The notes: a model not told the origin generated them from the sequence alone. A stretch of DNA of 64,000 nucleotides from Streptomyces sp. R21 (GCF_041051975.1 NZ_CP163435.1:372001-436000); one strand, 5' to 3'; shown: positions 24,712-33,402, numbered from the stretch's first letter. Translations and numbers: made by a program.

Positions 24712-24714
24712 TTA

Positions 24715-24812
24715 GAGAGCCCGGCGGTAGGCGTCACTTGAGTCTTCTGGTGGTGGGTAGGTGTCCCAGCGGTAGCGCGGCGGACACGCGTGCGGAGCGT
24801 GACGGGTACGCA
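24715..24812. repeat. Solo IS end copy, repeated at 26143-26240
   Basis: The block ggcgtcacttgagtc...cccagcggtag...gcggagcgtgacg at 24731-24809 matches 26147-26236 with small indels and substitutions. The outer copy keeps the terminal 15-bp repeat; the inner copy has diverged there. Confidence 0.7.
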
Positions 24813-24885
24813 TGGCCGCGCCCGGCTGATCCGTAGATCCTCGAACGTCGGCTGAAGCCTGGCCGGGCGGGCGGCTGCTGAAGGG

Positions 24886-25596
24886 TCAGACGGCGGGAAC
24901 CGCCTGCGGATAGAGCACGCTCGGGTCGGCGGACAGGGCCGCCTTGAGCTGGACGCAGTTGTTGTCGGCGAGGATCTCCATCTTTCCGGCCTCGATACCG
25001 TCGAGGGCGGCGCGCACGACATCGGCGGGGTCGTTCTTCTCCACGTCCCACCCGGCCATCATGTCGGTGTCGGTGCTGGCCAGGTGCAGGCCCGTCACCG
25101 CGGTTCCCTGGCCCGCGAGTTCGAGGCGGATGCCGTTGGTGAGGCTCCACGCCGCCGCCTTCGCCGCGCTGTAGGCGTTGGCCCCGTCGTAGGCGAGCCA
25201 GGACATCGCCGACAGGACGTTGAGGATGGCCCCGCCGCCATTGGCGGCCAGGACGGGGGTGAACGCCCGGACCACGTTGAGGGTGCCGAAGTAGTTGGTG
25301 TCCATCTCCAGCCGGATCTTCTCGGGGTCCCCGGTGACGAGGTTCTGCTGGGTGAAGACGCCGGCATTGTTGATCAAGAGGGTGACGTCCGAGGCCGCGC
25401 CCGCCGCAGCGGCTACCGAAGCCGGATCGGTGATGTCGAGCCGCAGTACTTCCGCACCGGGGAGGTCGACGAGGCGGGGGGTGCGCGCGGTCGCGTAGAC
25501 CTTGATGGCGCCCCGGTGCAGGAGCTGTTGGGCGAAGTGCCTGCCGATGCCGCGGTTGGCGCCGGTGACGAGGGCGACGGAACCGGTGATCTTCAT
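24886..25596 (-). CDS. Short-chain dehydrogenase/reductase in a composite transposon
   Basis: A 236-residue SDR from ATG 25596 with GGAGACT upstream. Cofactor motif T-G-A-N-R-G-I-G at residues 12-19, N-N-A-G-V near residue 78 and the catalytic Y-S-A-A-K near residue 145 are present; the Ser is in V-L-S-A-M-S. The T-A-R after beta-2 suggests NADP(H). It is divergent from the MerR gene at 25714, with a palindrome between, so MerR control is likely. Confidence 0.9.
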   Translation of the reverse strand: MKITGSVALVTGANRGIGRHFAQQLLHRGAIKVYATARTPRLVDLPGAEVLRLDITDPASVAAAAGAASDVTLLINNAGVFTQQNLVTGDPEKIRLEMDTNYFGTLNVVRAFTPVLAANGGGAILNVLSAMSWLAYDGANAYSAAKAAAWSLTNGIRLELAGQGTAVTGLHLASTDTDMMAGWDVEKNDPADVVRAALDGIEAGKMEILADNNCVQLKAALSADPSVLYPQAVPAV

Positions 25597-25659
25597 GGGG
25601 AGTCTCCTGGCAGTGGTGAGGTGATTCCTGTCCGGGCTGTTCACGGGCTACGCTAGAAC

Positions 25660-25675
25660 CTGACGTTGACGTCAG
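25660..25675. promoter_or_regulatory. MerR operator candidate (7+2+7 palindrome)
   Basis: Perfect palindrome ctgacgt-tg-acgtcag between the divergent SDR and MerR starts. The MerR family binds such dyads within promoters with long spacers. The same arm/spacer layout recurs at 34143-34158 beside another MerR gene. Confidence 0.6.
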
Positions 25676-25713
25676 AGGCAAGGAATGTGATCCAGGTCAT
25701 GGAGGGGACGTTG

Positions 25714-26082
25714 ATGCGCATCGGTGAGCTGGCCTCAAGGGTGGGCGTGAGCGTGCGGGCACTGCGCTACTACGAAGAGCAGGACCTGCTGGCCTCGGCG
25801 CGCAGCCCCAGCGGGCAGCGGCAGTACCCGGACAGCGCGGTCGACCGCGTCCAGCTGATTCAGCAGCTGTACTCCGCAGGGCTGCCGAGCAGGGCGATCC
25901 TGGAACTGCTGCCGTGCGTCGAGACCGGTGACGTGACCCCCGCGCTGCTCGACCGGCTGTCGGCCGAGCGGGACCGCATCGATACGCAGGTCAGCACCCT
26001 GGTGAAAACCCGGGACCGGCTCGACGCCATCATCACCACAGCCTCCACAGCCAGGAGCGCGGGCCGGCCCTGCCCTCGTTGA
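25714..26082 (+). CDS. MerR-family transcriptional regulator
   Basis: A 122-residue MerR protein from ATG 25714 (GGAGGGG at 25702-25708); ATG 25699 is less likely. The winged HTH reads M-R-I-G-E-L-A-S-R-V-G-V-S-V-R-A-L-R-Y-Y-E-E-Q-D-L-L, followed by the coiled-coil dimer helix. One Cys (L-L-P-C-V-E) sits in the hinge, where redox- or thiol-sensing MerR proteins often have one. It is carried with its SDR target inside the composite element. Confidence 0.9.
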   Translation: MRIGELASRVGVSVRALRYYEEQDLLASARSPSGQRQYPDSAVDRVQLIQQLYSAGLPSRAILELLPCVETGDVTPALLDRLSAERDRIDTQVSTLVKTRDRLDAIITTASTARSAGRPCPR

Positions 26083-26149
26083 GCAACGCGCCTTCCCCAG
26101 GCGTGCGGCAGTGCTTGTCCGCCCGACGCAGACGGACGCCCGTCAGCAG

Positions 26150-27013
26150 GCGTCACTCGAGTCTCTTGGTGGTGGACCGCTCGTCCCAGCGGTAGAGCGG
26201 GGTCGCGCGGCGGATGAGCATGCGGAGCGTGACGATTGCGGCGGACAGGTAGAGGTAGAAGTCCACAACGCACTGGCGCTTCCCAGTGCAGCGGCGGAGC
26301 TTGCCGAAGCCGTCCATCCATGCGTGGCTCCGCTCCACGACCTACCTCTTGCCGGCCTGGATCGGTGCGGGCACGCCCTTGCGGGTGATCTCGCCGGTGA
26401 AGCCCAGTTCCTCGAGCGCGGCTCGGGTCTTGTCACTGTCGTAGCCCCGGTCCAAGTTGACGTTGACCTGCTCGGGAAACACACCGACCTACTTCTTCGC
26501 GGCCTCCAGGGTGGGCACAAGCAGCGGGGAGTCATGACGGTTGGCCCCGGCCGAGACGAGACCGATCGGGACGCCGCGGGCTTCGGTGGCCACTGAGCGC
26601 TTCAGGCCCTGCTTGCCCCGGTCGACCGGGGAGCGTCCGGCTCTCTCGCCGCCGCAGGGAGCCTTGGTGATGCACCCGTCGACGGACAGCTCATGGAGTT
26701 GGAGGCCGGTCATGCGGTCGTACGCCTGCACGGCCAGCCCGTGGACCTGCTCGGCCATGCCCAGCTGTGACCAGTACTTGACGCGGCGTCGGATGGTGCG
26801 GTTGGAGCACTGGCGGTCGGCGATCCGCTCGTATCCGGAGCCGTGCACCAGGGCGGCGATGACGCGCTCGAAGACAATCCGGTCCGGGATGCGCGGGTTG
26901 TGGCAGCCGAGCGGATGGGTATCAACATGCTCGGGCAGCAGCGCTGCGAACTGGTCCCACAGGGGTTCGAGCAGGCATGATGGCAGGACAGGCACCAGTC
27001 CTCCGGTGATCAC
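26150..27013 (-). pseudogene. IS5-family transposase with two in-frame stops
   Basis: From about 27013 the frame reads L-W-D-Q-F-A-A-L-L-P and H-E-L-S-V-D-G-C-I-T-K-A-P (first Asp), reaches TAG at 26489-26491, continues V-N-L-D-R-G-Y-D-S-D (second Asp), reaches a second TAG near 26342, then continues V-V-E-R-S-H-A-W-M-D (Glu). All three catalytic residues remain, but two nonsense codons, both in K/R-stop-V context, interrupt the gene. Mobility would need a helper transposase. Confidence 0.82.
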
Positions 27014-27299
27014 CGAGCGTCAAGAACTCCATGATCACCCAGGCTCGTGCCTGTCTTGCCTCCGGGTCGTCACACGGCCATTCGCCACACTTACCGCCGG
27101 GCTCTCTTAGCTGAAGAAGCTGTTTCCAATCCCTCCGGCCCGCAACTGACGCCTGACATCTCCTGCCATGGGCAAATGCCAATGTAACCGCCCGTTTTGG
27201 CTGCTTACGAACATGACGGCACGCCGCTTGATCGACAAGCCCCGCTCCATGGCAATCTGCGGGCCGGAACAGTGGCATGGAGCCGGAGGTGCACCGCCC

Positions 27300-28169
27300 G
27301 TGGCGGCGAACAGTAATCCCACCGTCAGAAAGCGCCGCCTGGGAGCCGAACTCCGCCGGCTCCGCCAGGCCAGCGGGCTGAAGAGCACAGAAGTGGCCGA
27401 GCGGCTCATGGTCTCCCAGCCCAAGATCAGTCACCTGGAGAACGGCCGCCGCACCATCAGCGCACGCGACGTACGCGACCTATGCGTCATCTATGGCGTG
27501 ACGGACCAGCAGGTCATTGACTCGCTGATGCGGATGGCCAGGGAATCCGCACAACCGGGCTGGTGGAACGTCTACGGCGACATTCCCCAGGGCGTCTATA
27601 TCGGCCTGGAGGCAAACGCCGCCACCATCCATGCCTACGATCCCCTGGTGATCCCCGCTCTGTTGCAGACCCCGGCCTACGCCCAAGCCGTCATCGGGGA
27701 AACGATTCCCCTGCTCACTGCCGAACAGGCCGCCACGCGCCTCAAAGTGCGGCTACGCCGACAGCACCGGATCTACGACCCGGCCTGCCCGCTGCGTCTG
27801 TGGGTCGTCCTGGACGAATCGGCCTTGCGCCGCGCCATCGGCAGCCCCGACATCATGCGCGAACAACTCGAGCACCTGAACGCGATCAGCGCTGAGCCGC
27901 ACATCACCGTGCAGATCCTCCCTCACGATGCGGGAGCCCACCCGGGCCTCTCAGGACAGTTCTCCATCCTGAGGTTCGCTGACAGCTCCGAGACGGTGGT
28001 GTACCTGGAGCGATTCACCAGCGATCTCTACCTGGAGAAACCCTCCGACGTGCACCACTACAGCGTGATGTACGACCACCTCCAGGCCCAGGCCCTCAAC
28101 CCTGACAGCAGCCACGACTTCATCAGCGATGCCATCAAGTTGCACATCAACGCAGCGAGCCGGCCTTGA
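27300..28169 (+). CDS. XRE-family regulator with DUF5753-type ligand domain
   Basis: A 289-residue protein from GTG 27300 (GGAGG about 13 bases upstream), the usual length for the family; the longer ORF start is unlikely. The HTH lies at residues 9-65 (L-R-R-L-R-Q-A-S-G-L-K-S-T-E-V-A, V-S-Q-P-K-I-S-H-L-E-N-G-R-R). The rest is the Streptomyces DUF5753 domain with P-G-L/L-Q-T-P-A-Y-A, R-Q-x-R and I-T-V-Q-I-L-P. Usually a small DUF397 protein follows; none is visible here. Confidence 0.9.
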   Translation: MAANSNPTVRKRRLGAELRRLRQASGLKSTEVAERLMVSQPKISHLENGRRTISARDVRDLCVIYGVTDQQVIDSLMRMARESAQPGWWNVYGDIPQGVYIGLEANAATIHAYDPLVIPALLQTPAYAQAVIGETIPLLTAEQAATRLKVRLRRQHRIYDPACPLRLWVVLDESALRRAIGSPDIMREQLEHLNAISAEPHITVQILPHDAGAHPGLSGQFSILRFADSSETVVYLERFTSDLYLEKPSDVHHYSVMYDHLQAQALNPDSSHDFISDAIKLHINAASRP

Positions 28170-28304
28170 GAGGCTGGCCCGGTCGCGCCGCTCCCCCCCT
28201 GGTAGTTGACCCAATCACGAGAACAGGAGGCCGATCCAAGTAGGACTCCACCGGCGGCACCGTAAGGGGGACCACTGAGACGCATCGAGTCGTCACTCCC
28301 TCTG

Positions 28305-28682
28305 GTGACCACATCCGCGCGCCCCGCGCCCTCCTCTACGTGCCTACTGATCTCTTCGGGCTGTTGTCGGGCGCTGATCCCTGCGGTAGGCCGGTGGTAT
28401 ATGCCGTACGTGCAGAGAGGCGCTGCCGAGCCGCCGACCTCGCGGATCAGGCAGCACGTCGAAGGGCTGGTGACCCGATGGCCTGACCTGAGCGCCGACG
28501 ATGAGGACGAGGACGTGAGTCCGTGGTCGGACGGACCCTTGATCGATAACGCGAGCGGTCCGCTTTTCTCTTTCGGCATGGTCTTCAGCAAGTGCCAAGA
28601 GGCCGTCTCCGTTGCCGCCGCCCTGGCACAGACGTCCGGCCTGGCGCGCTTCGATCCGCAAGATCGACGGCTGATCACCTGA
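28305..28682 (+). pseudogene. Conserved Streptomyces protein, 5' part degraded
   Basis: The C-terminal two thirds look genuine: P-T-S-R-I-R-Q-H-V-E-G-L-V-T-R-W-P-D-L, then S-P-W-S-D-G-P-L-I-D-N-A-S-G-P-L and A-A-L-A-Q-T-S-G-L. This is a family of ~150-residue proteins sharing an S-P-W-x-x-G-P-L-I core. The first ~35 codons do not match the expected N-terminus, so the start is probably lost. Confidence 0.45.
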
Positions 28683-28772
28683 CCGCCCTTCGCCGACTGC
28701 GGTCCTTCCGGCTGTTGCAGGGTGACCGCACCCGGCCGGCATCTGCTCAGAAGCTGTGTCAGAACCTTCGAT

Positions 28773-29435
28773 TCAAAGGCTCGATTCTTTGGACTTTGAC
28801 CACTGACTGCCTGCCAGGAACGTGGTTCTGTCCGTGACGACGCCGACGGCGGGGCCACGCTCGCGGACGACCCTCAACAGGTCGCACAGAGTGGTGTTGT
28901 CGGCGTGCTCGTCGTCTAGGCCGTCGTGCATATAGAACCCGTACAGTCCGGCCTGGACGCGGTCCGGGTCGCTCTCGCGGCGTTCGATCTCCTCGGAGAG
29001 CAGCCGCAACCTCCCGACGAAGTAGGCCGCTTGATCCTCCCTGATCTGGTCGTTCACGCGGTCCAGGGCGGCGAACAGGTCCACAGGCTGGTCGGGGCAA
29101 GTCGTCACCCAGCTGCGCATCAGACGCATTCGCGAGCGTAGCCAGGGCCACGGCTGTTGTTTGGGCAACAGGCCGAGTGCGGCTTCGCGCTCTTGGGCGG
29201 GCATTGTCTGGGGGTCGGGGAAGTCGTAGAAGACACCGTCGAGGAGGCGGTCTCGTCCCCAGTTCACCCGACGGCCGTGCTCGCGGAATGTACGGAACTC
29301 CAGCTCGGTGGCCGCGCGCCAGAGCTCCCGCTCAGAAACCGTCCCCCCAGTGGCGTGACGTCGAGGAATCCACCGGTAAGCGACGACGACATCATCGCGG
29401 GTGCAGTTCAGTTCCTGACCGCCGTCGGCATGCAT
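28773..29435 (-). CDS. Hypothetical protein, 220 residues
   Basis: ATG 29435 has GAGAGG upstream. The protein opens H-A-D-G-G-Q-E-L-N-C-T-R-D-D-V-V-V-A-Y-R-W-I-P-R-R. A Trp/Arg-rich helical middle follows (P-W-P-W-L-R-S-R-M-R-L-M-R-S-W), and the C-terminus contains G-P-A-V-G-V-V-T-D-R-T-T-F. Codon use is typical of the neighbourhood. Family not recognised; no membrane segment or signal peptide. Confidence 0.5.
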   Translation of the reverse strand: MHADGGQELNCTRDDVVVAYRWIPRRHATGGTVSERELWRAATELEFRTFREHGRRVNWGRDRLLDGVFYDFPDPQTMPAQEREAALGLLPKQQPWPWLRSRMRLMRSWVTTCPDQPVDLFAALDRVNDQIREDQAAYFVGRLRLLSEEIERRESDPDRVQAGLYGFYMHDGLDDEHADNTTLCDLLRVVRERGPAVGVVTDRTTFLAGSQWSKSKESSL

Positions 29436-30250
29436 GAGACCAATCCTCTCAGGGCTCGATGGGCGCGTCCTTGCTTTCGATGACAGCTGCGTCGATCCGA
29501 CTCATGTCACGAGGTTCTGAGTGTCTGTGTCTGAACCCGGATCAGAAGGGGGTCTTGCGATGGTGTGTACCAGTTTTGGTATCCCTGGAGCTTTGCTGCC
29601 GGGGTGGGGATAGGTTTGAAGTGCAGTCTCCCCGTGCCGGTCGGGTGTGGTGGTTGAGGCTTCAATCCGCAGCAGAGTGAGCCTGCGGTCCCCAGTGCCG
29701 GGCCCGCCTTCACTCCCGCGGAGGCCAACAGGCCCGGTCGTCCCTCAGAACAGGCAGTACAGTTCCCGGATTTCCACGCCTCCGGGCTGTCATGAGGGGG
29801 TGCTCGGTAGGGACGGTGCGGGAGACATCCGTCACGCAGGGCACGCGGCCGCCGCCCGACCGGCGGCCGCCGCCCTGGTCGGCGACAACGTCGGCGGCCG
29901 CCGACGCGAGGATCCGCGTGGCCCCCCAAGGGCGCGGGATCCTCGCGTGGGATCGTCCTCCCGGCATGTGGGGCGAGCGGGAGTTCGCCCCACTCGAACC
30001 GGCGGAGGACGAGCGACCGGGGTCCGCGGACCGTTCGCGGGATCGGGACGCCGGTTTCCCCTGTGGTGTGGTGGTCGCTCCGGGCCCGGGGTCTGGGGGC
30101 CTCAGCCAGATTCCCGCGACACGGGGAAACCTGGCTGTCTGTCCGAACAGCTTAGAAGGCGGGCAGGGTGCGGGACAGCCGGTGATTGGGCCGTGGCATC
30201 CGCCATCGGCTGGCCCCTGACTTCTGTGCGGGCAGGGGCTGTTGGCAGGT
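29436..30250. other. 815-base stretch without a recognisable gene
   Basis: Only short or low-complexity frames on both strands. The part at 29640-29760 has a compact, non-coding look and may be an old mobile-element end, but no repeats were found to support that. Confidence 0.35.
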
Positions 30251-30664
30251 TCAGCGTGTGTGGTGGAGGGCGTCCTGGACTGTGGCGAGTGGGGCGAAGA
30301 GCTCGCTGAGGCCGGCGGCTTTGAGGATCCGCAGGTGCCAGGGACGGACACAGACCAGTGCCAGGTGGCCGCCTCGTTCCAGGGCCCTGCGCCGTGCCCG
30401 GCAGAGCAGACCGAGGGTCGCGCAGTCGAGGAATTCCACCGGCCGCAGGTCCACGATCACCTGTGCGCCCTGCCCGGCCGTGGCCGCGTCGGCATGCGCG
30501 CGGACTTCGGGGACAGTGCTCAGGTCGATGGCGCCGTGGAGCTCGACCACGGTGATGCCGTGGTCGAGGTAGCTGCGCGCATGCCGGAACGGGGCCTGCG
30601 GCCCTCCCGGCGCGGAGTCGTCGTCACGCTGCCCTGGCGCTGCATTCGTGCCCTGGAGGTCCAT
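30251..30664 (-). CDS. STAS-domain anti-sigma-factor antagonist-like protein
   Basis: A 137-residue protein from ATG 30664. After a ~30-residue polar tail the STAS domain runs I-T-V-V-E-L-H-G-A-I-D-L-S-T to the end. The phospho-acceptor position in V-E-F-L-D-C-A-T-L-G is Cys81, where SpoIIAA/BldG-type proteins have Ser. Classical partner-switching by phosphorylation therefore looks impossible; it may be a constitutive or redox-responsive version. No anti-sigma kinase gene is adjacent. Confidence 0.82.
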   Translation of the reverse strand: MDLQGTNAAPGQRDDDSAPGGPQAPFRHARSYLDHGITVVELHGAIDLSTVPEVRAHADAATAGQGAQVIVDLRPVEFLDCATLGLLCRARRRALERGGHLALVCVRPWHLRILKAAGLSELFAPLATVQDALHHTR

Positions 30665-30887
30665 GGCGGTTCCCGGCGTGTGGCCCCCGTCGTAGGAGGG
30701 TTCGCGGTCGTCGGACCGTCGCCGGGGACTGGGACAACGCCCCACCACGGTAGGAGGGAGGGCAGGTGCAGGAACGTTCACCGGCGCGACGGTTCGCCCG
30801 TGCGAGTGAAGGTCGCGGCGCAGAGTCGACAGGGCTGGTTGCTTGTGCTGCCCGGCCGCGGCACTGCAGCGGAAAGCGGCTGAGCGG

Positions 30888-31120
30888 TCAGGCGGCTTCG
30901 GGCATCACGTAGCCGTGGGCGATGTCGCGGCGTTCGGCGGGACGGGCCTTGCAGCGGGTGAGGCGTCGGCTCATCAAGGTGATGGCCGCCCAGGTGATCA
31001 GCGATTCACCCATCTCGGGGAGGCGTTCGTGGTCGCGGCAGTGCCTGCGCGCCCTCGTGATCCACGACCAGGAGCGTTCAATCGAATCGGGGGAACAGCC
31101 CGCCAGCAGCAGGCAGGCGA
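30888..31120 (-). pseudogene. IS5-type transposase C-terminal remnant
   Basis: The minus strand encodes I-E-R-S-W-S-W-I-T-R-A-R-R-H-C-R-D-H-E-R-L-P-E, then I-T-W-A-A-I-T-L-M-S-R-R-L, the Glu-containing end of an IS5-family DDE transposase. Upstream it breaks into a different frame (V-P-P-V-L-L-A-C-L-L-L). The two Asp-bearing segments are absent. Confidence 0.6.
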
Positions 31121-31195
31121 GCAGCACTGGCGGTACGGCGCGAAGGCGCACCGGCATCGCAGTCCGGAAGAGTGGCGGCGGCCCGACAACACAAC

Positions 31196-31229
31196 GAGCC
31201 CCACCCCGCCTCAGGGCGGGATGGGGCTC
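31196..31229. terminator. Strong hairpin terminator beside the tRNA-like gene
   Basis: 15-bp arms (gagccccaccccgcc / ggcgggatggggctc, one mismatch) around a 4-base loop, starting six bases after the 3' end of the minus-strand tRNA-like sequence and followed on that strand by a T-rich stretch. Confidence 0.7.
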
Positions 31230-31234
31230 ACCGA

Positions 31235-31303
31235 GCGCCGGGCAGGCCTTGCACCTGCATCTCCCCGCAGGAAGCGGGGCGTCTTTCCTTGGACCACCAA
31301 CGC
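31235..31303 (-). tRNA. Atypical tRNA-Gly(UCC)-like gene
   Basis: The minus strand folds into a 69-nt cloverleaf: 7-bp acceptor stem (gcgttgg with ccggcgc, two G-U pairs), TG, 3-bp D stem (gtc/gac) with an 8-base loop, 5-bp anticodon stem (ccccg/cgggg) with loop cttcctg giving anticodon UCC, 4-base variable loop, and 5-bp T stem (gcagg/cctgc). The next base is T, the discriminator expected for tRNA-Gly, and G1-C72, C2-G71 fit glycine identity. Odd points: the T loop is tgcaagg rather than ttcNaNN, and no CCA is encoded. A terminator follows. It may be a special-purpose or mobile-element tRNA. Confidence 0.6.
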
Positions 31304-31467
31304 AACACCAGGCACCAGGAGTTCCGGTGACCAGCTCAAGATCAAGAATAGCGCACCCGGCCAGCCCGGCGCCCCTACTGGTGTGCCAGGGGTAGGGGTT
31401 GTGGGCTCGCGGAGGCCTGCACTTTGGCCCGGTCTTGAGGGGGGCCTGTTGCCGTCGCGGGCGGGTC

Positions 31468-32478
31468 TCAAGTCTCCGTTCGTCGGGTTGACTCGTGGTG
31501 GTCGCCGCGACGATGGAATATCGCGCGGTACTCCCTCGGACGCTGGCCGGTATGTCTGACAAAGATGCCGCTGAACGCCCCAGGGTCGCCGTACCCGACG
31601 TCGGCGGCGATGCTCGCGACGGTCCTGTCGGTCGTCTCCAGCAGGTGTCTGGCTCGACGCACCCGGACCGTCTGCAGGTACGCGAGTGGCGTCTCGCCGG
31701 CTTCGTCGCCGAAGCGGCGGAGCATGGTTCTCGTGCTTACGTGGAACTCCTGGGCGAGGGTGGGCAGGTCATAGCGAGCGCTGAGGTTCTGGTCGAGCCA
31801 CCGCTTGACGCTGAGCGAGAACTCCCTGCCCACAGTGGGTATGAGTCCCAGGTCGGCATAGGGAGCCTGCGTGGAACGCGCATCATCAACAAGCGCGATA
31901 CGCGCGGTGCTACGGGCGACGCGGGGGCCGTCGTGCTCGCGGATGAACTGCAGGGCGAAGTCGTACATGGCACTGAAGGCCGCTGTGGTCGTCACCCCCC
32001 GGTCGGTCACGACCAAGCTCTCCGGGCGGAGGCGCACGTCGGCGTACCGGCGGGCGAACCGATCCGCGAACAACCAGGACGTGGTCGCTTGGCGCCCGTC
32101 GAGCAGCCCGGCTTCAGCGACCAGAAAGGCGCCCACGCAGATCGATACGACAGCGGTCCCCGAGGCCGCCTGCGATCGAATAGACGCTGTTTCCGGTCCC
32201 AGGTTTGCGAGTGTCGCGTCGAGATCGAGCGTGGGCGAAAGCTCGAATCCCGGCACGATCAGGACGTCCACCGGGCGAACCGCCGAGACGTCGAGGACCG
32301 AGCCGCCGGACGCGATCACACGACGCCGGGGCGAGATGACCGACGTCTCGTAGGCCGGTTGAACCGACCCTTGTGCCGCGGCGACGTGAGTTGCCATTGC
32401 CAGGAGGTCAGGGACGCCGAATACCTCCGACGCGAAGCAGCCGGGGTAGGCCAGCACACCAACGCGCAGCGGACTCAT
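31468..32478 (-). CDS. GlxA-type AraC-family regulator
   Basis: A 336-residue protein with an N-terminal DJ-1/PfpI-like domain (I-V-P-G-F-E at residue ~74; V-V-S-I-C-V-G-A-F-L-V-A-E-A-G-L-L-D-G-R at ~108-127, with the elbow Cys) and a C-terminal double-HTH AraC domain (F-H-V-S-T-R-T-M-L-R-R-F, V-A-S-I-A-A-D-V-G-Y-G-D-P-G-A-F-S). It is divergent from the dienelactone hydrolase at 32578, its probable target. Confidence 0.93.
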   Translation of the reverse strand: MSPLRVGVLAYPGCFASEVFGVPDLLAMATHVAAAQGSVQPAYETSVISPRRRVIASGGSVLDVSAVRPVDVLIVPGFELSPTLDLDATLANLGPETASIRSQAASGTAVVSICVGAFLVAEAGLLDGRQATTSWLFADRFARRYADVRLRPESLVVTDRGVTTTAAFSAMYDFALQFIREHDGPRVARSTARIALVDDARSTQAPYADLGLIPTVGREFSLSVKRWLDQNLSARYDLPTLAQEFHVSTRTMLRRFGDEAGETPLAYLQTVRVRRARHLLETTDRTVASIAADVGYGDPGAFSGIFVRHTGQRPREYRAIFHRRGDHHESTRRTET

Positions 32479-32577
32479 GTGGCCCCTCCGGCACCTTCGA
32501 ACTGGTGGCGATATTACCGTGATACGTGGCGATGCCGCCGCTTCTCAGAAGGGCGGCCGCTCGTCATCATCTCGGTC

Positions 32578-33402
32578 ATGACAATCATGCGAGGACAGAG
32601 CGACCCCTTGGACGACTTCTCACGGAGAGCCGTCAGCGTCGATGACGTCGACAAGACCGTGTACGTTGCCGGGTCAGGACCGGCAGTCATCCTCATGCCC
32701 GAGATGCCGGGTATCAGCCCCGACGTCGCGCGGTTCGCGCGGTGGGTGCGTGATGCCGGCTTCTCCGTGTACCTGCCCTCTCTTTTCGGCGTCGACGGTG
32801 CCTATCCGCTCGCCGAGGCACGCGAGACCGTCGTTCGACGCGCCTGCGTCAGCGCCGAGTTCCGAGCCTTCGCCGGTGGCGGCACCAGCCCCGTCGTCAC
32901 ATGGCTGCGCGGCCTCGCCCGCCTGGCGCATGCCGAGCGTGGCGGGCCTGGCGTCGGCGCCGTCGGTCTGTGTTTTACCGGCAACTTCGCCTTGACCATG
33001 GCGCTCGAACCGGCTGTCATCGCACCAGTGGTCAACCATCCGTCGCTTCCGCTGGACGATCCCGGCGGTCTGGAGATCAGCGACGAAGACGCTGCTGCCG
33101 TGGCTGAACGCGTAGCGCGAGAGGGATTGAAGGTTCTCGCCTACCGCTTCGACAACGACAGGTGGTGCACTGGTCAGCGGTTCGCGGCTTACCGAGCGCT
33201 GCTCGGGGACGCATTCGACGGCCGCGTACTCAAAGCCGAGACGGCGAACACGAACCCTCCGCCCTTCTTCCGTGACATCGTCGGTTGCGCCCACAGCGTC
33301 GTCACGGCACACCTCGTCGACCAGGACGGTCACCCCACCATGCAGGCCCGGAACGAGATCATCGCCTTCCTGGCCGAGCGGCTCGGGATGTGGGCTGAAT
33401 GA
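32578..33402 (+). CDS. Dienelactone hydrolase family enzyme
   Basis: A 274-residue hydrolase from ATG 32578 (the long upstream extension of the frame is antisense to the regulator). The nucleophile elbow is G-L-C-F-T-G (Cys), as in classical dienelactone hydrolases. An Asp in Y-R-F-D-N-D and a His in C-A-H-S-V-V complete a plausible triad. It is cytosolic. The GlxA-type regulator upstream suggests induction by a specific metabolite. Confidence 0.87.
   Translation: MTIMRGQSDPLDDFSRRAVSVDDVDKTVYVAGSGPAVILMPEMPGISPDVARFARWVRDAGFSVYLPSLFGVDGAYPLAEARETVVRRACVSAEFRAFAGGGTSPVVTWLRGLARLAHAERGGPGVGAVGLCFTGNFALTMALEPAVIAPVVNHPSLPLDDPGGLEISDEDAAAVAERVAREGLKVLAYRFDNDRWCTGQRFAAYRALLGDAFDGRVLKAETANTNPPPFFRDIVGCAHSVVTAHLVDQDGHPTMQARNEIIAFLAERLGMWAE

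Larger units (their letters stand above)
24715..27106. mobile_element. Composite IS5-like unit carrying an SDR-MerR divergon
   Basis: Both ends carry the same perfect 15-bp inverted repeat gagagcccggcggta (24715-24729; inverted at 27092-27106), and TTA flanks each end (24712-24714 and 27107-27109). Inside are a ~100-bp solo copy of the IS end (24715-24812), an SDR gene, a MerR gene, and a damaged transposase (26150-27013) whose inner end at 26143-26240 is a diverged copy of the solo end. The arrangement suggests an IS plus a second, partial IS end that mobilised the two genes between them. Confidence 0.65.

Noticed and set aside
31235..31303. tRNA-anchored integrated element (att site)
   Set aside because: No integrase lies next to the tRNA-like gene and no direct repeat of its 3' end was found nearby.
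31495..32577. Long N-terminal extension of the dienelactone hydrolase frame
   Set aside because: This part is antisense to the GlxA-type regulator; the real start is ATG 32578.
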